The notes: generated by a model not told the origin, from the sequence alone. DNA of 64,000 nucleotides from Thaumasiovibrio occultus (GCA_019703815.1 AP023052.1:124001-188000), one strand, 5' to 3'; positions 29,688-40,356 are shown, counted from the first letter of the stretch. A program made the numbers and translations.

Positions 29688-30785
29688 TTAGCTTGTTTTT
29701 TCGCTAGCGTGTAAAAGTTTTTTGAAGTAAGAAATGTGTTTCTCTGCTGCTGTTAGTGTTGAAAACTCATCTCTAATAAATGTATGCGCATTTTTACCAA
29801 TTTGGTTTGGTTTATTGACTACTGACATTATGGCTTGAACTATGGCATTCACATCATTAACAGGAACGATTAGTCCCGTTTCTTTGTGTTTAATTATCTC
29901 TTTGGCCCCGCCGGTTGTTGTTGCAATGACAATGTTGCCGGCTGCCATCGCTTCGATAACAGTTTTTGGCATGCCTTCACCTGAGATAGAGGGCTGAACG
30001 AAGATGTCGGTGGCACTCAGAATTTTTTGTACGTCTTTACGATAACCGGCAAAGTGCACTTTTGTTTGGTTCGGCCCTTTCTTTATCATGGCTTTGTACT
30101 GTGGTGTATCCATTCCTCTCCCTATCAAAATTAAGTGTAGATTAGGGTGATCGATACTCTGAAAAGCTTCTAGCAAAATATTGACGCCTTTACTTGGCCT
30201 AGCATTTGCCACACAAGTAATTACTTTTGCCTGTTTGGGTATACCAAATTCTGTTTCGAGGTTGATAGCGTCAGAAGAATACCACTCAATATTGTGCTCT
30301 TTGATGATGGTAACGACATTTTCTTTGCTATGCCAAATATGCTTTAAAACGTCTTGTCTGACCTCTTCTGCAACACAAATGATGCCGTTGACTCTGGGAT
30401 GTAAATGAGTGAGATAAGCAGTGGGGTCATGACGATAAAGCCCACCAACTGTACCTCGGTATGTGATCATCCTTATATGCGGGAATCCGACACAAGCAAA
30501 TGCGGCGTTGGGGATAGTTTTGGAATTTAGTGCATATACGATGTCATAACTACTGTTATGAAGTTCTTTGCGGAGCGTTTTTATTGTTTGGACACAGACT
30601 TTACGCTTTGGATAACAATCAATGATCTTAATTCCGAATTCTTTGAAGTGTGGAATGTAATCGGCATCGCCGTGTGTGGCAATCGTAACTTGATGGCCGA
30701 GTTTAGCGATGTCGATAAATGTCTCCGCTTCAGGCCGAACACTATTCCACGCATCTTTGTATGAGCTGCAAATCAAAATTTTCAT
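29688..30785 (-). CDS. Glycosyltransferase family 4 protein
   Basis: A 365-residue GT-B glycosyltransferase, probably adding an outer-core sugar. The C-terminal donor domain is clear: ARPSKGVNILLEAFQS, LILIGRG, and the E-X7-E region (SGEGMPKTVIEAMAAGNIVI) with TTGGAKEIIKHKETGLIVP. The N-terminal half binds the acceptor and is variable. It follows the waaL-like gene by 9 bp on the same strand, within a lpxM-waaL-GT4 run. Specificity cannot be read from sequence. Confidence 0.87.
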   Translation of the reverse strand: MKILICSSYKDAWNSVRPEAETFIDIAKLGHQVTIATHGDADYIPHFKEFGIKIIDCYPKRKVCVQTIKTLRKELHNSSYDIVYALNSKTIPNAAFACVGFPHIRMITYRGTVGGLYRHDPTAYLTHLHPRVNGIICVAEEVRQDVLKHIWHSKENVVTIIKEHNIEWYSSDAINLETEFGIPKQAKVITCVANARPSKGVNILLEAFQSIDHPNLHLILIGRGMDTPQYKAMIKKGPNQTKVHFAGYRKDVQKILSATDIFVQPSISGEGMPKTVIEAMAAGNIVIATTTGGAKEIIKHKETGLIVPVNDVNAIVQAIMSVVNKPNQIGKNAHTFIRDEFSTLTAAEKHISYFKKLLHASEKTS

Positions 30786-30794
30786 TGAGCCAGC

Positions 30795-32006
30795 TTAAAG
30801 TCTATTGGTTCTCCATATGTTTAAGGATAGACCAAGTAGAATAGCAAGCATGGCAAAATAAAAAATACTACCAGAGTTATGACCAAGAAAGGCTTGCGTC
30901 ATGAAGTAACTGCCGCTTGCGAGAACATGAGTCGCTCCCATTAAAGGAAGTGCCTTATTGTAGTCTGAGGAGTATGTTTTCCAAAATATAATTAGTGGTG
31001 CTACCATGACAGAGAGTAAGCCCATAAGTCCAACAATGCCACGAATAACAGTTGTTTCTAGATATTGGTTGTGTGCGTGATAGTAAACGTGGTCACCGTA
31101 GTCAGGGATTATTTTGTCATCAACTTGGCGTTTTACGTTTTCCTTTCTACCTTCGTTTCCCCAGCCCAATAACGGCTTTTCAACAATTGAATAAATCGAA
31201 CTTTTCCATAAAACCAAGCGAAGCCCTACAGAGTTATTCATTTGGTCTGATTGAATTTGCTGTATATCGCTTCCAGCCTGTTCAACACGCTCTCTTATTG
31301 GGTTAGTTGGTGCAAGAAGCGATAGAGAAAAGAGCGTTGCAATTATGAAAACAATGCCCATATTCTTTTTTGTGAACAGCTCTTTGTAGATGAGCACAAT
31401 AATTGGCAGTAATAGAAGAGCAAACCAACACCCACGGGAGCCCGATAGGAGGCTTCCTGATATACCTGCAAGCGTACCGACTAGGTTGAGATATCTAGCG
31501 GTGCTATTTGTGCGCTTCAGTTCGAAATAGCCGATAAGTGATAGCAGTCCTATAGTCATGGCAATTCCTCCATGCTGAATTGGCATGAATCCTGACAGGT
31601 AAAAGGCGCGAGGAAGCCCTACTATATAAACGTGATAGGCGGCATATGCACCAAGAAAAATACCGCAGATACCGATGCTGTAGTAGAAGTTCTTAATGTT
31701 TATTCTTGTGGCGACTAGCGAAAAAAGAATTGGTATAACCAGAATTGAACGACTGGATTGGTCAAGTGTGCTGGCTTCTTCCCCATGATAAAAATAGGAT
31801 AAAATAAAAGTGGTGTAATAAAATAGAAGTGTCGCCGCGATGAATTTTGCTGGATTTGATAATGCTGGTTTGTTTGTCCAAATTTGCGCGATTGACGCCA
31901 AAATGAGTATAAATCCGCCCCAATTGTAACCTTTGGCAGCCAACCCAAGAGCAATAATAAAAATACATGAGGCATAGAATGATAGTGAATCAAGTTTGAA
32001 GGTCAT
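30795..32006 (-). CDS. waaL: O-antigen ligase-like membrane protein (WaaL/Wzy family)
   Basis: A ~403-residue polytopic inner-membrane protein with about ten to twelve hydrophobic segments. The Wzy_C/O-antigen ligase domain shows GSLLSGSRGCWFALLLLPII and, in the periplasmic loop, VYYHAHNQYLETTVIRGIVG with the conserved histidine and arginine. WaaL joins undecaprenyl-linked glycan to lipid A-core. O-antigen polymerases share the fold, but position within a core locus favours ligase. I use the ATG at 32006; a TTG five codons upstream would overlap the lpxM-like gene. Confidence 0.8.
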   Translation of the reverse strand: MTFKLDSLSFYASCIFIIALGLAAKGYNWGGFILILASIAQIWTNKPALSNPAKFIAATLLFYYTTFILSYFYHGEEASTLDQSSRSILVIPILFSLVATRINIKNFYYSIGICGIFLGAYAAYHVYIVGLPRAFYLSGFMPIQHGGIAMTIGLLSLIGYFELKRTNSTARYLNLVGTLAGISGSLLSGSRGCWFALLLLPIIVLIYKELFTKKNMGIVFIIATLFSLSLLAPTNPIRERVEQAGSDIQQIQSDQMNNSVGLRLVLWKSSIYSIVEKPLLGWGNEGRKENVKRQVDDKIIPDYGDHVYYHAHNQYLETTVIRGIVGLMGLLSVMVAPLIIFWKTYSSDYNKALPLMGATHVLASGSYFMTQAFLGHNSGSIFYFAMLAILLGLSLNIWRTNRL

Positions 32007-32011
32007 CAAGG

Positions 32012-32950
32012 CTATTTCCAATAAGGATTTCGGGCGTTGTTAGGGCGTGTTTTCAGTAAATGTAATATCCACATATACTGCTCAGGCTCTTCTATAATTT
32101 GCTGTTCGATGATGCTATTCATCAGTCGGGCGTCCGCCGTTTCCTCTCCTTTGAAAGTGACGGGAGCTGAGATGGTTATCTCAAACTTACCCGTATCAAG
32201 GTTAAGCTTGGAGTGCAGCGGGAGCACTTGGGCCTGGCTGACCTTCGCTAACTTATTTAAACCCGATAATGTTGCTTTCGTTGTTCCCATAAAGTCGACA
32301 AACACACTGTGTTTTTCACCTAAGTCTTCATCTGGTAGATAGTATCCGAGATAGCCTTCTCGGACGGCTTTAATGAATGGCTTTATGCCTTGCTGTCTTT
32401 CGTAAATGACCCCACCGTATTGTACTCGCTGTTTGTGCATCAACCAGTCTGAGAGGCTATTTTTTTGCTTCTTTGCAAAACCCACAACAGGTAGTCCACG
32501 AGATGCCAAATAGATAGCAGGGATATCAATAGACCAAGTGTGCGGGACTAATAGAATGGTGTTTTTTTTGTTGTCAGTTAGGTATTCATCACCATGCACA
32601 ATGATGTTTTTTTTAAGCCAGTTTCGACTGCGAAGTGTTACTCGGGGAAATTTCAACAGATAGCAGGCGGCAATCGCAAACTGTCGTTTGAGAATTATCT
32701 CGCGCTCTATCTCTGACTTTTCTGGGTAGCACATGGCTAGATTGATACGGCTACGACGGATACTTCCCGAATTGCTCAAACAGACAAGCCGCGCAAGTCC
32801 AAGCCCTAGCCATTTATGTATGGTATGAGGCAATAGAGAAGCGCTGGCGCCAATGATGATAGCAAGCCAAGTTGTCCAGTAACGAGGAGAAAAATAATGC
32901 CAACCGAATGTTGGGTTATACGCATTTTTATCTATTTGGTGAGAGCCCAT
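32012..32950 (-). CDS. lpxM: Lipid A late acyltransferase, LpxM-like
   Basis: A 312-residue inner-membrane acyltransferase of the LpxL/LpxM family that adds a secondary acyl chain to Kdo-lipid A. It has the N-terminal block YNPTFGWHYFSPRYWTTWLA and an anchor helix. The catalytic H-X4-D motif is present (VPHTWSIDIPAIYLASRG), as are the conserved FAKKQKN and YYLPDEDLGEKHSVFVDFMG. VPHxW-xID resembles LpxM rather than LpxL. It overlaps neither neighbour and lies 5-8 bp from both, within an operon-like run. Confidence 0.88.
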   Translation of the reverse strand: MGSHQIDKNAYNPTFGWHYFSPRYWTTWLAIIIGASASLLPHTIHKWLGLGLARLVCLSNSGSIRRSRINLAMCYPEKSEIEREIILKRQFAIAACYLLKFPRVTLRSRNWLKKNIIVHGDEYLTDNKKNTILLVPHTWSIDIPAIYLASRGLPVVGFAKKQKNSLSDWLMHKQRVQYGGVIYERQQGIKPFIKAVREGYLGYYLPDEDLGEKHSVFVDFMGTTKATLSGLNKLAKVSQAQVLPLHSKLNLDTGKFEITISAPVTFKGEETADARLMNSIIEQQIIEEPEQYMWILHLLKTRPNNARNPYWK

Positions 32951-32958
32951 AGCTATAT

Positions 32959-34125
32959 TTAGTCAGTACCAAAAAGATCGCGAGTATACACTTTATCGGC
33001 TACATCTAGAAGGATATCGGTCATACGATTAGATACAATAACATCAGATTGTTGTTTAAATTTGTTAATGTCATGGATGACTGTTGAATTGAAAAAGCGG
33101 CTTTCCTTGAGTGCGGGCTCATAAACGATCACTTCAATCCCTTTTGCTTTCAAGCGCTTCATGATCCCTTGAATTGATGATGAACGAAAGTTGTCAGAGC
33201 CGGCTTTCATGATCAATCGATAAATCCCAACCACTTTTGGCTGGCGCTTTAAAATGGATTCAGAGACAAAATCTTTACGGGTGCGGTTCGCTTCAACAAT
33301 TGCACCGATCATGTTATTGGGTACATCTTGGTAGTTGGCTAACAACTGTTTGGTGTCTTTGGGTAGGCAATAACCGCCATAACCAAAAGACGGGTTGTTG
33401 TAGTGATCGCCAATACGCGGGTCGAGGCAAACCCCTTCTATAATTTGACGGGTATTTAGGCCGAGTGCTTCGGCGTAGGAATCGAGCTCGTTAAAGTAAG
33501 CCACCCGCATTGCGAGATAGGTATTGGAGAATAGTTTAACCGCTTCGGCTTCGGTGGAGTTGGTAAACAGAACCTCAATGTCTTGTTTGATTGCGCCTTC
33601 GACTAGCAGGTTCGCAAAGCGCTGGGCACGGACACTTTGTTCACCAACAATGATGCGAGAGGGATGTAGGTTATCAAATAGCGCTTTACCTTCTCGCAAG
33701 AATTCGGGTGAAAATACCAGATTATCGCAGCCAAGCTCTTGCTTAAGTCTGGTGGTATAGCCTACAGGTACAGTGGACTTTATTACCATGAGTGCGCTGC
33801 TATTATGCGCCATTACATCTTTAACGACTGATTCTACCGAAGAAGTGTTGAAGTAATTGGTGTGAGGATCGTAATCTGTTGGGGTGGCAATGACAATAAA
33901 TTCAGCCTTTTTGTAGGCTTTGGTTTTATCTGTCGTAGCGGTGAAATTCAGTTCCTTTTTTGTTAGAAAGTGTTCTATCTCGGCATCTACAATGGGGGAT
34001 TTTCGATGAGCTAGAAGCGCCACCTTCTCGGCATCAATGTCGAGTGCAACAACTTCATGATTTTGCGCCAGCAGCATGGCCATTGATAGCCCCACATACC
34101 CCGTTCCTACAACCGTAATCTTCAT
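32959..34125 (-). CDS. ugd: UDP-glucose 6-dehydrogenase
   Basis: Ugd oxidises UDP-glucose twice to UDP-glucuronate, a precursor for uronic acids in core or capsule. The 388 residues contain an N-terminal NAD-binding motif ([17 protein letters not shown]), the central [20 protein letters not shown] and the catalytic cysteine in [14 protein letters not shown]. The family length (~388) and these motifs favour UDP-glucose over other nucleotide-sugar dehydrogenases. It is the first gene of a ugd-lpxM-waaL-GT4 run on the minus strand, with short gaps. Confidence 0.93.
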   Translation of the reverse strand: MKITVVGTGYVGLSMAMLLAQNHEVVALDIDAEKVALLAHRKSPIVDAEIEHFLTKKELNFTATTDKTKAYKKAEFIVIATPTDYDPHTNYFNTSSVESVVKDVMAHNSSALMVIKSTVPVGYTTRLKQELGCDNLVFSPEFLREGKALFDNLHPSRIIVGEQSVRAQRFANLLVEGAIKQDIEVLFTNSTEAEAVKLFSNTYLAMRVAYFNELDSYAEALGLNTRQIIEGVCLDPRIGDHYNNPSFGYGGYCLPKDTKQLLANYQDVPNNMIGAIVEANRTRKDFVSESILKRQPKVVGIYRLIMKAGSDNFRSSSIQGIMKRLKAKGIEVIVYEPALKESRFFNSTVIHDINKFKQQSDVIVSNRMTDILLDVADKVYTRDLFGTD

Positions 34126-34292
34126 TCACTCACCTCGCAATCGAAGTGCTTTAAAAGCACGATGTTTTTGGTTCATCCATGTAAACGCCAATATATGCGG
34201 TGATTGTTACGCTACTTTTAAAGGCATACAGGCTGGATGATGTGAGTGAAGTGTAGCAAGGGTGGAGAGAAGCTGGTGTGGGTACGGCGCTT

Positions 34293-34332
34293 TTTGATGC
34301 TTATGAGACAAGAGTGAATCATAAGCATCAAA
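34293..34332. repeat. 14-bp perfect inverted repeat after hldD
   Basis: TTTGATGCTTATGA (34293-34306) pairs with TCATAAGCATCAAA (34319-34332), beginning 17 bp past the hldD stop. It is probably the 3' hairpin of the hldD transcript. It has no clear T tract on the minus strand, so termination is not certain. Confidence 0.55.
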
Positions 34333-34348
34333 GTTAATACATTGGGTA

Positions 34349-35290
34349 TTAGTTGATAATGCTCAGATACTCAGAAGTACCTTCCGCAACGGTTTTGAAT
34401 TCAACATCGCAACCTGTTGCACGTAGTTTAGCAAGATCTGCTTGAGTGAAGGCTTGGTATGCGCCTTTTAGGTGTTCAGGAAATGGGATTGTCTCAACTT
34501 CGCCTTTGCCGTGATGGGCGATCACCGCTTTTGCCACGGCGTGGAAAGATTCCGCGCGGCCAGTACCACAGTTGAAGATGCCAGATTGACCGTGCTCAAG
34601 GAACCACAGGTTCACCTTGCACACATCACCGACATAAATGAAATCGCGTTGGAAATCTTCGCTACCTTCGAACAATTTCGGGTTTTCGCCATTGTTCATT
34701 TGGGTATTCAGATGGAAAGCAACCGAGGCCATAGAGCCTTTGTGCTCTTCACGTGGACCGTAGACGTTGAAGTAACGGAAACCGGTAATTTGCGATAGGG
34801 TTTCACCGTGCTCTTCGGCATCAGCCCATAGGCGACGCACGTAGTTGTCGAACAGTTGTTTTGAGTAACCGTAAACGTTCAGCGCGCCTTCGTATTGCGG
34901 CTCTTCGATAAAGTCGCGATCGCGGCCGCCATATGTAGCCGCAGAAGAGGCATACAGGAACGGAATTTCACGCTCTAGGCAGTAGTGCAGCAACTCTTTC
35001 GAGTACTCGTAGTTGTTGAGCATGATGTACTTGCCATCCCACTCGGTGGTCGCTGAACACGCACCTTGGTGGAATACTGCATCGATTGGGCCAAAGTCAT
35101 CACCCGCCATGATCTGCGCGATAAAGTCTTCTTTATCCATATAATCGGCGATCTGCAGATCGACCAGATTTTTGAACTTACGCCCGTTTTTCAGGTTATC
35201 GACAACCAAAATATCGGTATGGCCTTGCTCATTCAGCGCTTTGATCAGGTTGCTGCCAATCATGCCAGCGCCGCCAGTAACAATAATCAT
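34349..35290 (-). CDS. hldD: ADP-L-glycero-D-manno-heptose 6-epimerase
   Basis: HldD epimerises ADP-D-glycero-beta-D-manno-heptose to the L-glycero form used by heptosyltransferases such as the WaaF encoded at 27.6-28.7 kb. The 313-residue extended short-chain dehydrogenase has the Rossmann motif [18 protein letters not shown], the [10 protein letters not shown] strand, and the catalytic Tyr-X3-Lys in [15 protein letters not shown]. It is divergent from the TetR regulator. Confidence 0.97.
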   Translation of the reverse strand: MIIVTGGAGMIGSNLIKALNEQGHTDILVVDNLKNGRKFKNLVDLQIADYMDKEDFIAQIMAGDDFGPIDAVFHQGACSATTEWDGKYIMLNNYEYSKELLHYCLEREIPFLYASSAATYGGRDRDFIEEPQYEGALNVYGYSKQLFDNYVRRLWADAEEHGETLSQITGFRYFNVYGPREEHKGSMASVAFHLNTQMNNGENPKLFEGSEDFQRDFIYVGDVCKVNLWFLEHGQSGIFNCGTGRAESFHAVAKAVIAHHGKGEVETIPFPEHLKGAYQAFTQADLAKLRATGCDVEFKTVAEGTSEYLSIIN

Positions 35291-35370
35291 GAAGTATCCT
35301 GTGCGTTAATTGCCTATTTAGAGTGTATGATAACACTAAACATTTGTGTCGTACCGGAAAAGAGAGCGAG

Positions 35371-36012
35371 ATGAAAACGCGTGATCGAATCATGTTGGGG
35401 GCTTTAGAGCTGTTTAATGAGCGTGGCGAGCCTAATGTCACCACTAACCACATCGCGGCACACCTGAGCATTAGTCCGGGCAACCTGTACTATCACTTTC
35501 GCAATAAAGAGCAAATCATCGACGCCATTTTTGATGGCTATACCAGCGCGTTGAAAAACAGCTTTAGCCCGAAAGATCGCTACAGCTCGGAAGAGTTATT
35601 GGCCTATCTGGATGCGATATTCCTGTTGATGTGGCGCTACCGATTTATGTACGCCAATTTGCCTGACATCTTAAGCCGAGATGAGCAGTTGCAAGAAAAG
35701 TACCTTGCCGCGCAAGAGATCTCGCATCGCAATATCATGACCTTGTTGGAAAGCTTTCGTGAATCGGGCTTGCTCTCTGCTGGGGTGAAGGAAATGCAGA
35801 GCTTGGCGAATACGCTAAAGCTGGTGATCACCTCGTGGGTGGCGTTCCAAACGGTACAAGCGCCGGGGGCGAAGATCACCAAATCGGTGGTGTATCAAGG
35901 CGTGCTACAAGTGCTGGCGGTAGTGAAGCCTTTCACCACCGGGTTGGGTAAACAGCGCGTAATGGAGCTTGAGTCACATTACGATGATCACCTGCAAGAA
36001 GATTTAGTCTAG
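35371..36012 (+). CDS. TetR/AcrR family transcriptional regulator
   Basis: A 213-residue repressor-type protein. The N-terminal helix-turn-helix is TTNHIAAHLSISPGNLYYHF followed by RNKEQIIDAIF. The remaining ~150 residues are the ligand-binding and dimerisation helices, with a DUF-type pattern seen in many Vibrio regulators. The start is the ATG at 35371 (MKTRDRIMLGALELF), preceded by GAGAGCGAG. It lies between hldD (divergent) and kbl-tdh (same strand, 118 bp downstream). Whether it controls either, or a distant operon, cannot be told. Confidence 0.88.
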   Translation: MKTRDRIMLGALELFNERGEPNVTTNHIAAHLSISPGNLYYHFRNKEQIIDAIFDGYTSALKNSFSPKDRYSSEELLAYLDAIFLLMWRYRFMYANLPDILSRDEQLQEKYLAAQEISHRNIMTLLESFRESGLLSAGVKEMQSLANTLKLVITSWVAFQTVQAPGAKITKSVVYQGVLQVLAVVKPFTTGLGKQRVMELESHYDDHLQEDLV

Positions 36013-36130
36013 CTGTCAATTTTATACAAGACTTACTCCCAATAGGTAGTGACAATCACTAAATCTAGCCGTGATAACGGTATGACTGTCTACTATGCTG
36101 GAATATGCCAGCCGACTATTGGGAGTGCAC

Positions 36131-37324
36131 ATGTCTGCATCATTTTATCAACAGATCCAGCAGCAGCTGGACGACGTCAAAGCCGAAGGCTTGTACAAAA
36201 GTGAGCGTATCATTACCAGCTCACAACAAGCCAAAGTCGATATCTCGACGGGCGATCAAGTTCTGAACTTCTGTGCGAATAACTACCTAGGTCTTGCTAA
36301 CCATCCTGCACTGATCGAAGCAGCGCAACGCGGCATGGATGAGCACGGTTTTGGTATGGCGTCGGTGCGCTTTATCTGTGGTACCCAAGATATCCATAAA
36401 GAGCTGGAGCAAAAGCTGTCCGCTTTCCTTGGAATGGAAGACACCATTCTGTATTCCTCGTGTTTTGACGCCAACGCCGGCCTATTTGAAACCATTTTAG
36501 GCGCGGAAGATGCGATCATCTCGGACGCATTGAACCATGCGTCCATCATTGATGGCGTTCGCCTGTGTAAAGCGATGCGTTTTCGTTACGCCAATAACGA
36601 CATGGCTGAGCTAGAAGCGCAACTGATCGCGGCTCGCGAGAAAGGGGCGCGCCACACCTTGATCGTTACCGATGGCGTGTTCTCAATGGACGGTGTGGTG
36701 GCAAACCTGCCAGCGATTTGTGATTTGGCCGACAAGTACGGCGCGTTGGTCATGGTGGACGACTCTCACGCAGTGGGCTTTATGGGCGCGAACGGTCGCG
36801 GTACTCATGAATACCATGATGTGATTGAACGCATCGACATCATTACCGGCACCTTGGGCAAAGCCATGGGCGGCGCATCAGGCGGTTACACCTCAGGTAA
36901 GAAAGAAGTGATTGACTGGTTGCGTCAGCGTTCACGTCCTTACTTGTTCTCTAACTCACTCGCGCCAGCGATTGTGGCGGCGTCTATTCGTGTGATCGAT
37001 TTGCTCAAAGAGAGCGGCGCGTTGCGTGATCAGCTGTGGGACAACGCGGCGCATTTCCGTCGTCGTATGACCGATGCTGGTTTCACCATGGCCGGTGCCG
37101 ATCACGCAATCGTGCCTATCATGCTCGGCGATGCGAAAGTGGCGGCTGAGTTTGCAGAGCGTGCTCTGGCACGCGGTATCTATGTTGTCGGCTTCTCTTT
37201 CCCTGTGGTGCCACAAGGCCAAGCGCGTATCCGTACGCAAATGTCGGCGGCGCACACCCGTGAACAACTGGACTTTGCAATTGATGCCTTTATCGAAATC
37301 GGTAAAGAGATGGGTTTGATCTAA
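36131..37324 (+). CDS. kbl: Glycine C-acetyltransferase (2-amino-3-ketobutyrate CoA ligase)
   Basis: Kbl cleaves 2-amino-3-oxobutyrate with CoA to glycine and acetyl-CoA, the second step of threonine degradation. The 397-residue PLP enzyme has [25 protein letters not shown] and the PLP lysine in [16 protein letters not shown] use the ATG at 36131 ([12 protein letters not shown]), with GGGAG upstream and the family length. Its stop overlaps the tdh start (TAATG), so the pair is translationally coupled. Confidence 0.97.
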   Translation: MSASFYQQIQQQLDDVKAEGLYKSERIITSSQQAKVDISTGDQVLNFCANNYLGLANHPALIEAAQRGMDEHGFGMASVRFICGTQDIHKELEQKLSAFLGMEDTILYSSCFDANAGLFETILGAEDAIISDALNHASIIDGVRLCKAMRFRYANNDMAELEAQLIAAREKGARHTLIVTDGVFSMDGVVANLPAICDLADKYGALVMVDDSHAVGFMGANGRGTHEYHDVIERIDIITGTLGKAMGGASGGYTSGKKEVIDWLRQRSRPYLFSNSLAPAIVAASIRVIDLLKESGALRDQLWDNAAHFRRRMTDAGFTMAGADHAIVPIMLGDAKVAAEFAERALARGIYVVGFSFPVVPQGQARIRTQMSAAHTREQLDFAIDAFIEIGKEMGLI

Positions 37325-38349
37325 TGAAAGCACTAGCGAAACTAAAAGCCGAACCAGGGATCTGGATGACCGACGTGGAAATGCCAGAAGTCGGCCACAA
37401 CGATCTGTTGATTAAAATTAAGAAGACCGCAATTTGCGGCACGGATGTGCACATCTACAACTGGGATGAGTGGTCACAAAACACCATTCCTGTGCCTATG
37501 GTGGTGGGCCACGAATACGTGGGTGAAGTGGTCGGTATGGGCCAAGAAGTCCGTGGCTTTGCCATTGGCGATCGCGTGTCGGGTGAAGGTCACATTACCT
37601 GTGGTCACTGCCGTAACTGCCGTGCAGGTCGAACGCATCTGTGCCGCAACACCATTGGTGTCGGTGTTAACCGTGAAGGTGCATTTGCAGAGTACTTGGT
37701 GATCCCGGCATTCAACGCCTTTAAGATCCCTGAAGGTATTTCAGATGATCTCGCGTCTATTTTCGACCCGTTTGGTAACGCTGTTCACACTGCGCTGTCG
37801 TTTGATTTGGTCGGCGAAGATGTACTTATTACCGGTGCAGGTCCTATCGGCATCATGGCGGCTGCAGTGGCGAAGCATGTCGGTGCACGCCATGTGGTGA
37901 TCACCGATATCAATGAGTACCGTTTAGATTTGGCGCGCAAAATGGGTGTGACCCGCGCTGTAAACGTAGCGACCACCGATTTGGCCGAAGTGATGACTGA
38001 GCTTGGCATGACCGAAGGCTTCGATGTTGGCTTGGAAATGTCGGGCGTACCGTCGGCGTTTAACGCCATGCTGAGCAACATGAACCACGGCGGTAAAGTG
38101 GCGCTGCTGGGTATTCCACCGTCTCACATGGGGATTGACTGGAACCAAGTGATCTTCAAGGGCCTCGTCATCAAAGGGATCTACGGCCGCGAGATGTTCG
38201 AAACCTGGTACAAGATGGCTAGCTTGATCCAATCAGGCCTCGATCTGACGCCAATCATCACGCACAACTACTCTATTGACGAGTTCCAGCAAGGTTTCGA
38301 CACCATGCGCTCGGGCATGTCAGGTAAAGTGATCCTTGATTGGGAATAA
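37324..38349 (+). CDS. tdh: L-threonine 3-dehydrogenase
   Basis: Tdh oxidises L-threonine to 2-amino-3-oxobutyrate with NAD. The 341-residue zinc alcohol dehydrogenase-type enzyme has the catalytic zinc ligands ([11 protein letters not shown] and GHEYVGEV), the structural zinc cluster ([15 protein letters not shown]) and the NAD fold ([20 protein letters not shown]). It is cotranscribed with kbl through a 1-nt overlap, completing the threonine to glycine plus acetyl-CoA pathway. Confidence 0.98.
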   Translation: MKALAKLKAEPGIWMTDVEMPEVGHNDLLIKIKKTAICGTDVHIYNWDEWSQNTIPVPMVVGHEYVGEVVGMGQEVRGFAIGDRVSGEGHITCGHCRNCRAGRTHLCRNTIGVGVNREGAFAEYLVIPAFNAFKIPEGISDDLASIFDPFGNAVHTALSFDLVGEDVLITGAGPIGIMAAAVAKHVGARHVVITDINEYRLDLARKMGVTRAVNVATTDLAEVMTELGMTEGFDVGLEMSGVPSAFNAMLSNMNHGGKVALLGIPPSHMGIDWNQVIFKGLVIKGIYGREMFETWYKMASLIQSGLDLTPIITHNYSIDEFQQGFDTMRSGMSGKVILDWE

Positions 38350-38382
38350 GCGTTAGCTTTTAGCTAAATTGCTTATTGATAG

Positions 38383-38414
38383 CGCCACCGCAGGTTGTCC
38401 TCGGTGGCGTTTTT
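38383..38414 (+). terminator. Terminator after kbl-tdh
   Basis: CGCCACCG (38383-38390) / CGGTGGCG (38402-38409) is followed by TTTTT. Confidence 0.8.
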
Positions 38415-38443
38415 GTGCGTAGCGCTCGAGAAAAAGGGCGCTG

Positions 38444-39160
38444 TTAGTTGCCACGCAGAAAACGTTGTGCATCCCAGAGGGATGATAGCGGCACCAGTTC
38501 GACGCTCAGGTGAGGGATCTCTTGTTGCAGCACTTGCAAAGTTTCAGGGTACGGATGGCCAATCGCCACGGCATATCCACGATCATTGGCCAGCGATGCC
38601 GCCATGTGTAGTTGTTGGCGGATATAGTCTTTGTCGATGATGTGATCGAGGAAAATATCGCGCCGCAGCGTGGGGATCTGATGGGTCTTTGCCACATCAG
38701 CCGCTACGCTGGACAGGCTAGTGCGGCTGTCTAAAAACGCGAGATCATAGCGAGCGATCACCGCCATTATCCAGTCGACTTGAGCGGCATGCTCGGTATA
38801 GGCCGATCCCATGTGATTATTGACCCCGACGATATCGGGCAAGCGCTCGATAAATTCCGTCACGCGAAGATCGACATCATGGCGCGGCATGGCCAGTTTG
38901 AGCGTGCCCGGCTCCTCTGGCGCAGGATTTCTTGCTTCCAGTGGCAGATGCAGCAAGACATCGCGTTGCTCGGTGTGCGCTTGGCTGGCAATGTCTTGAT
39001 CGTATCGGGTGAAGGGGAGGATCGCGATAGAAATCTCTTTGGGTAACTGTGACAAGGCTGGTGGCATCGGCGCATAGCCGAGATCATCAATCACAATAGC
39101 CAGTTGGCCGCCAAATAAGGAGAAAGAGCACAGCCAGAGCAGTCCTAACCAACGTTGCAT
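38444..39160 (-). CDS. yibQ: Divergent polysaccharide deacetylase family protein (YibQ)
   Basis: A 238-residue exported protein with an N-terminal signal segment (LGLLWLCSFSLFGGQ). The NodB-like fold is divergent: IVIDDLGYAP at the start, LLHLPLEARNP, GVNNHMGSAYTEHAAQ and FLDSRTSLSSVAADVAK. The substrate is unknown. It is the last gene of gpmI-envC-yibQ, the same order as in E. coli, with 4 bp to envC, suggesting an envelope role. Confidence 0.9.
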   Translation of the reverse strand: MQRWLGLLWLCSFSLFGGQLAIVIDDLGYAPMPPALSQLPKEISIAILPFTRYDQDIASQAHTEQRDVLLHLPLEARNPAPEEPGTLKLAMPRHDVDLRVTEFIERLPDIVGVNNHMGSAYTEHAAQVDWIMAVIARYDLAFLDSRTSLSSVAADVAKTHQIPTLRRDIFLDHIIDKDYIRQQLHMAASLANDRGYAVAIGHPYPETLQVLQQEIPHLSVELVPLSSLWDAQRFLRGN

Positions 39161-39164
39161 CGTG

Positions 39165-40349
39165 TTATTTCAGCCACTTTCTAGGGTCGATGGGTTGGCC
39201 TTTATCGCGAATTTGGAAATAGAGGGCGTTTTGACTTTGACCGCCACTGTTCCCGACCAGAGCCACGGCTTCACCCGCAAGGACGGTATCGCCGACATTA
39301 CGCAGCAGAGTTTGGTTGTAGCCGTACAAGGTCATGGTGTCTTTACCGTGATCGAGCATGATCAATAAACCATAGCCTCGTAGCCATTCTGCGAAGACCA
39401 CTTGGCCATCGGCCACGGCTTTGACTTCGTCTCCCGCGTTACCTGCAATGACCATGCCTTTCCATCTTAGCTGGCCACTTTGTGCACTGCCAAATTGGTG
39501 TAGGGTGCGGCCTTCAATTGGCCAGTCAAGTTTGCCGCTTAAGCCATCGAGGCTAACGTCGTGCTGGATTGGGGTCGAGGTTTGCGGTCGGCTTTGTTGC
39601 GCCGCTTGCTCTTCGGCGCGTTTGGTCGCAGCTTGTGCTTGGGCGATTTCGTCGATCAAGCGTTGCTGGTTGGATTCGAGCTCTTGGAGATAGCGTTGAT
39701 CTTGGGACAGTTGCTTGGTGATCGCCGCGACGGTGTCGCGCTGATCTTGTTTACTGTTAGCAAGGGCGGTGCGTTTTTCACTGAGGGTGGTGATCAAGGC
39801 TTTTTGTTCGCCTTGTTGCGCGCTCAATTGGTGACGGCTCAGTGAGAGCTCGGTTTCGGTCGCAGCCAGCTCTTCCAAGGCTTCGATCTTGGCTTGGTTG
39901 AGATAAGTGGTGTACACCTGCATCCTATCGAGTAGGGTGCGATCTTCGCTACCGAGCAGATCAGAGAGCGGCTGGTGGCGGCTTTGACGATACAACTGGA
40001 CGATCAACGCTTCGAGTTGCTCGCGCTGGCGCTCTTGCACGGTTTCGAGCTCGTCGATTTGTTTGGTCAGTGAGGTGATTTCTGCCGTGAGGCTTTGTTG
40101 TTGCAATTGGGCTTCACGGATTTGTTGACTGTAGCCCGCGACCCGTTTGTCGTGGGTTTCAAGGGCATTTTGAAGCTCGTTAAGCTCAGAGCGACGTGAT
40201 TGGATTTGGGTTTCTTGGCGGTTGATTTCCGCTTGAAGCCCTTCTAGCTCTTGCTCTGCGAAAGTGCTGATTGACAGGCATAACAAAACGCCAGAGCAGA
40301 TCGCTCTGGCGCAGACGGTAAATGAGATCCGTTCTTTAACCTTCAGCAT
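39165..40349 (-). CDS. envC: Murein hydrolase activator EnvC
   Basis: EnvC is a periplasmic activator of the amidases AmiA and AmiB at the division septum, recruited by FtsEX. The 394 residues have a signal peptide ending near FAEQ, a long coiled coil (about 33-250) rich in Gln and Glu, and a C-terminal LytM/M23 domain. The LytM zinc ligands are degenerate: the usual H-X-H is replaced in NALYFQIRDKG. This fits an activator without enzymatic activity. It lies 7 bp after gpmI. Confidence 0.95.
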   Translation of the reverse strand: MLKVKERISFTVCARAICSGVLLCLSISTFAEQELEGLQAEINRQETQIQSRRSELNELQNALETHDKRVAGYSQQIREAQLQQQSLTAEITSLTKQIDELETVQERQREQLEALIVQLYRQSRHQPLSDLLGSEDRTLLDRMQVYTTYLNQAKIEALEELAATETELSLSRHQLSAQQGEQKALITTLSEKRTALANSKQDQRDTVAAITKQLSQDQRYLQELESNQQRLIDEIAQAQAATKRAEEQAAQQSRPQTSTPIQHDVSLDGLSGKLDWPIEGRTLHQFGSAQSGQLRWKGMVIAGNAGDEVKAVADGQVVFAEWLRGYGLLIMLDHGKDTMTLYGYNQTLLRNVGDTVLAGEAVALVGNSGGQSQNALYFQIRDKGQPIDPRKWLK

Positions 40350-40356
40350 CTAAAGA

